Assembly: GCA_964597945.1 (NCBI GenBank)
Contig: CAZRAD010000006.1
Span: 1 to 41,168 of the forward strand
Length of the DNA: 41,168 nucleotides
From: JAPEKQ01 sp964597945
Lineage (GTDB): Bacteria; Joyebacterota; Joyebacteria; Joyebacterales; Joyebacteraceae
Reading direction: 5' to 3'
A model generated the notes under the pieces. It saw only the letters and a program-made list of their open reading frames with translations. It was not told the DNA's origin and did no database searches. The translations under genes were made by a program, and so were the position numbers. Shown piece by piece: positions 39,200 through 41,168 of this stretch; positions within the stretch are counted from its first letter, which is position 1, and every line of letters starts with the position of its first letter.

Positions 39200-41168
39200 T
39201 CGGTCTCCTTGATATCCGCGGCTACGCGGACCGCCGCATTGTCGGTCTCAATGAACCCGTCACCCGGCTCACCCTCACCATCCCAAAGTACGTGCTCAAC
39301 ACTGTCCGCGCTCGAGACGGCAGCGAGCTCCGATGTGAGCGGTGAGAGCATGTTCCACACGGCCTGCGTCGTTGCGACCCTGAGCGTGCCGAGCGGCGTC
39401 GCGACCGACACCTTGCTCTCTGACTTGAGCTTCCTCATCCCCTCGATGACGGCCAGCGCGAGTTCGCCGGCCTCCTCGGCCGCATCGTCGCGCCACTCAT
39501 CGGGCGCCACCGGCCAGTCGGAGATGTGGATCGATTCAAGGCCCTCGCGCTCCGCAAAATAGAGCGAGAAGAGCTCCTCGGTGATGTGCGGAACGACCGG
39601 CGAGAACATCTTGAGCGCCGCAAGGAGAGCGTGGTAGAGCGCGAACTGCGCGCCCCGGCGCCCGGCCTCATCGCCGCCCTCATCCGCGTAGAGCCTCTTC
39701 TTCGCGATCTCGATATAGTTGTCACAGAGGTCGTGCCAGAAGAAGTGCTCGGCGGCCTGAAGCGCGCCGTTATACTCGCAGTTCTTGAAGCTCCTGGTCG
39801 CACGGTCGGCGGCACCCGCGAGCTTCGCGAGAAGCCACCGGTCGATGACCGTCAGCTCGCGCTCCGCGTCCGGATCGAAATCCTCGAGACGCATGATGGC
39901 GAACTTCGAGGCGTTCCAGAGCTTGGTGACCAGGCGCTTGCCGGCATCGAAGAGATCGTACGAGAACGCCGTGTCGGTTCCGAGCCTGCTGGAACACGCC
40001 CAGTACCGCGTCGCGTCGGCCGAGCGCTCCTCGATGATGGCCGACGGCGAGTGACCACCGTCGCCCTTCGATTTTGAGATCTTCGCCCGGTCCGCCTGGA
40101 GCACGTGCCCGGAGATCATGGCGGTCCTCCACGGCACCTTGCCCTCATTGAGGATGCCCTTCACGACCGTGTAGAACGCCCACGTCCGGATGATATCGTG
40201 CGCCTGGGGCCGCATGTCCATCATGTACTCGGTGCTGTCGTCGCCCGTCTTCTTGAACCGCTCGACGCGCGAGTCGTCCTCACCCCATCCGAGATTGAGG
40301 AACGGGGTGCACGACGATGTCATCCACGTGTCCATGATGTCGCCCTCGGGCTTGAGAGCGCCGCCGCACTCGGGGCAGACGTCGACCGGTGGTTTCGCCG
40401 TGAGCGGGTCGACCGGAAGCTGTGACTCGTCGGCGAGTACGACCTCTCCGCACGACTCACAGAGCCACGCGGGGAACGGCACGCCGTAGTAGCGCTGCCG
40501 CGAGATACACCAGTCCCACTTGAGGTTCTCGACCCAGTTGCGGAACCTCACCTCCATGTAGTCAGGATACCAGTCGACCTTCGCGCCCGCCGCGATGATC
40601 TCGTCCTTCATGTCGAGCACGCGGATGAACCACTGCGCGGCCACCGAGAACTCGAGCTCGGTCCCGCACCGCTCGTGGACGTTGACGTCGTGCGTGATCG
40701 GCTTCTCGCCCTTCAGCAGTCCGGCCTCCGCCAGGTCCGCCACGATCTTCTTCCGCGCCTTCTTCATGTAGAGACCTTCGTAGCCCGGCGCGAGCGCGTT
40801 CATGTGCCCTTCGTCGTCGAACACCATGCGCGTGTCGAGCCCGTGCTCCTGCCACCACGCGATGTCGGTCGTGTCGCCGAACGTGCAGCACATCACCAGA
40901 CCCGTCCCCTTCTCGGGATCGGCCTTCTCGTCGGCGAGGATAGGAACCTCGTGACCGAAGAGCGGCACCGCCGCCTTCTGACCGATGAGGTCGCCGTACC
41001 GATCGTCGTCGGGGTGCGCGAACATCGCAACGCATGCCGGAAGAAGCTCCGGACGCGTCGTTGCGATCACGATCTCCCGGTCGCCGAGCGTGAACGCCAC
41101 ATCGTAGAAGACCGACGGGTGCTCGGCATCCTCGACCTCGGCCTGCGCGATCGCGGTGTGACACTCGG
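39196..41168 (-). CDS. valS: Valyl-tRNA synthetase, C-terminal part (cut by window edge)
   Basis: Class-Ia aminoacyl-tRNA synthetase that charges tRNA-Val. About 657 residues are in the window, and the reading frame runs off the edge at 41168 (first codons read ECHTAIAQAEVE). Seen in order: the editing domain (ATTRPELLPACVAMFAHPDD), zinc-like CESCGE and CPECGG motifs, DTWMTSSCTPFLN, and the catalytic KISKSKGDG (KMSKS equivalent). The anticodon-binding helical domain then closes. The short C-terminus lacks the long coiled coil of E. coli ValS and the sequence is nearer to archaeal-type enzymes. It is upstream of, and translationally coupled to, four surface-glycan genes. Confidence 0.95.
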   Translation of the reverse strand, partial: ECHTAIAQAEVEDAEHPSVFYDVAFTLGDREIVIATTRPELLPACVAMFAHPDDDRYGDLIGQKAAVPLFGHEVPILADEKADPEKGTGLVMCCTFGDTTDIAWWQEHGLDTRMVFDDEGHMNALAPGYEGLYMKKARKKIVADLAEAGLLKGEKPITHDVNVHERCGTELEFSVAAQWFIRVLDMKDEIIAAGAKVDWYPDYMEVRFRNWVENLKWDWCISRQRYYGVPFPAWLCESCGEVVLADESQLPVDPLTAKPPVDVCPECGGALKPEGDIMDTWMTSSCTPFLNLGWGEDDSRVERFKKTGDDSTEYMMDMRPQAHDIIRTWAFYTVVKGILNEGKVPWRTAMISGHVLQADRAKISKSKGDGGHSPSAIIEERSADATRYWACSSRLGTDTAFSYDLFDAGKRLVTKLWNASKFAIMRLEDFDPDAERELTVIDRWLLAKLAGAADRATRSFKNCEYNGALQAAEHFFWHDLCDNYIEIAKKRLYADEGGDEAGRRGAQFALYHALLAALKMFSPVVPHITEELFSLYFAEREGLESIHISDWPVAPDEWRDDAAEEAGELALAVIEGMRKLKSESKVSVATPLGTLRVATTQAVWNMLSPLTSELAAVSSADSVEHVLWDGEGEPGDGFIETDNAAVRVAADIKETE

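Overview
The window reads as a piece of a bacterial chromosome with high G+C, Gram-negative envelope genes and a large set of secreted proteins. Two peptidases end in a FlgD/type-IX-like C-terminal domain with the pattern NPFNP...G.Y.....LLK. One exported protein ends in a short WGSIKALYR tail, and a porin-like barrel ends in Phe. There are lipoproteins, a heptosyltransferase-type enzyme, a sigma-54 activator, and a valyl-tRNA synthetase that looks closest to the archaeal-type/short subclass. Together these suggest an uncultured lineage near the FCB superphylum (for example Eisenbacteria-, Krumholzibacteriota- or Latescibacterota-like). The placement is inference; no marker gene in the window fixes it. 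No tRNA, rRNA, CRISPR array, insertion sequence or phage gene was recognised.

Region by region. (1) 1-1120 (-): the 5' part of a gingipain-like C25 peptidase, cut by the window edge. (2) 1553-5141 (-): six tightly packed genes with three NifX/NifB-type (orange-protein-like) domains, a DUF5320-type protein and two MinD/ParA ATPases with inserted 2x[4Fe-4S] ferredoxin domains. The set resembles the anaerobe-specific ORP clusters of Desulfovibrio. A sigma-54 activator lies directly upstream (5345-6760). A -24/-12 promoter and two phased dyad repeats sit between the activator and the cluster. (3) 6953-11674 (-): a second, full-length 1573-residue C25 peptidase with the same promoter style as the first. 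(4) 12017-16539 (-): porin, AMP-forming acetyl-CoA synthetase and OFA-type MFS carrier, read as an uptake-and-activation set for acetate or a similar small acid. (5) 16751-18930 (+): a CPA2 cation/proton antiporter coupled to an EIIA-Ntr/PII-like fusion. (6) 19140-25572 (+): secreted subtilase, a UbiA-type membrane protein fused to TPR repeats, and a secreted protein with a WGSIKALYR tail.

(7) 25699-28025 (-): an overlapping operon of an XRE repressor, three membrane proteins and one exported protein. Three of its products carry variants of one small 4-TM domain; a fourth copy is at 34792-35196. (8) 28190-28537 (+): an AhpD-like CMD protein. (9) 28643-34660 (-): secreted Tricorn-like protease, histidine phosphatase, secreted CBM20-like/esterase protein and two paralogous small lipoproteins. 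(10) 35193-41168 (-): a fully overlapping operon valS - GT9 - GT4 - THEP1-type NTPase - GT4, probably involved in surface glycan synthesis and cut in valS by the window edge.

The strongest leads are the ORP-like cluster with a complete sigma-54 control region and a Cys-bearing PAS activator, the antiporter/EIIA-PII pair, the UbiA-TPR fusion, and the undescribed XRE/4-TM operon.
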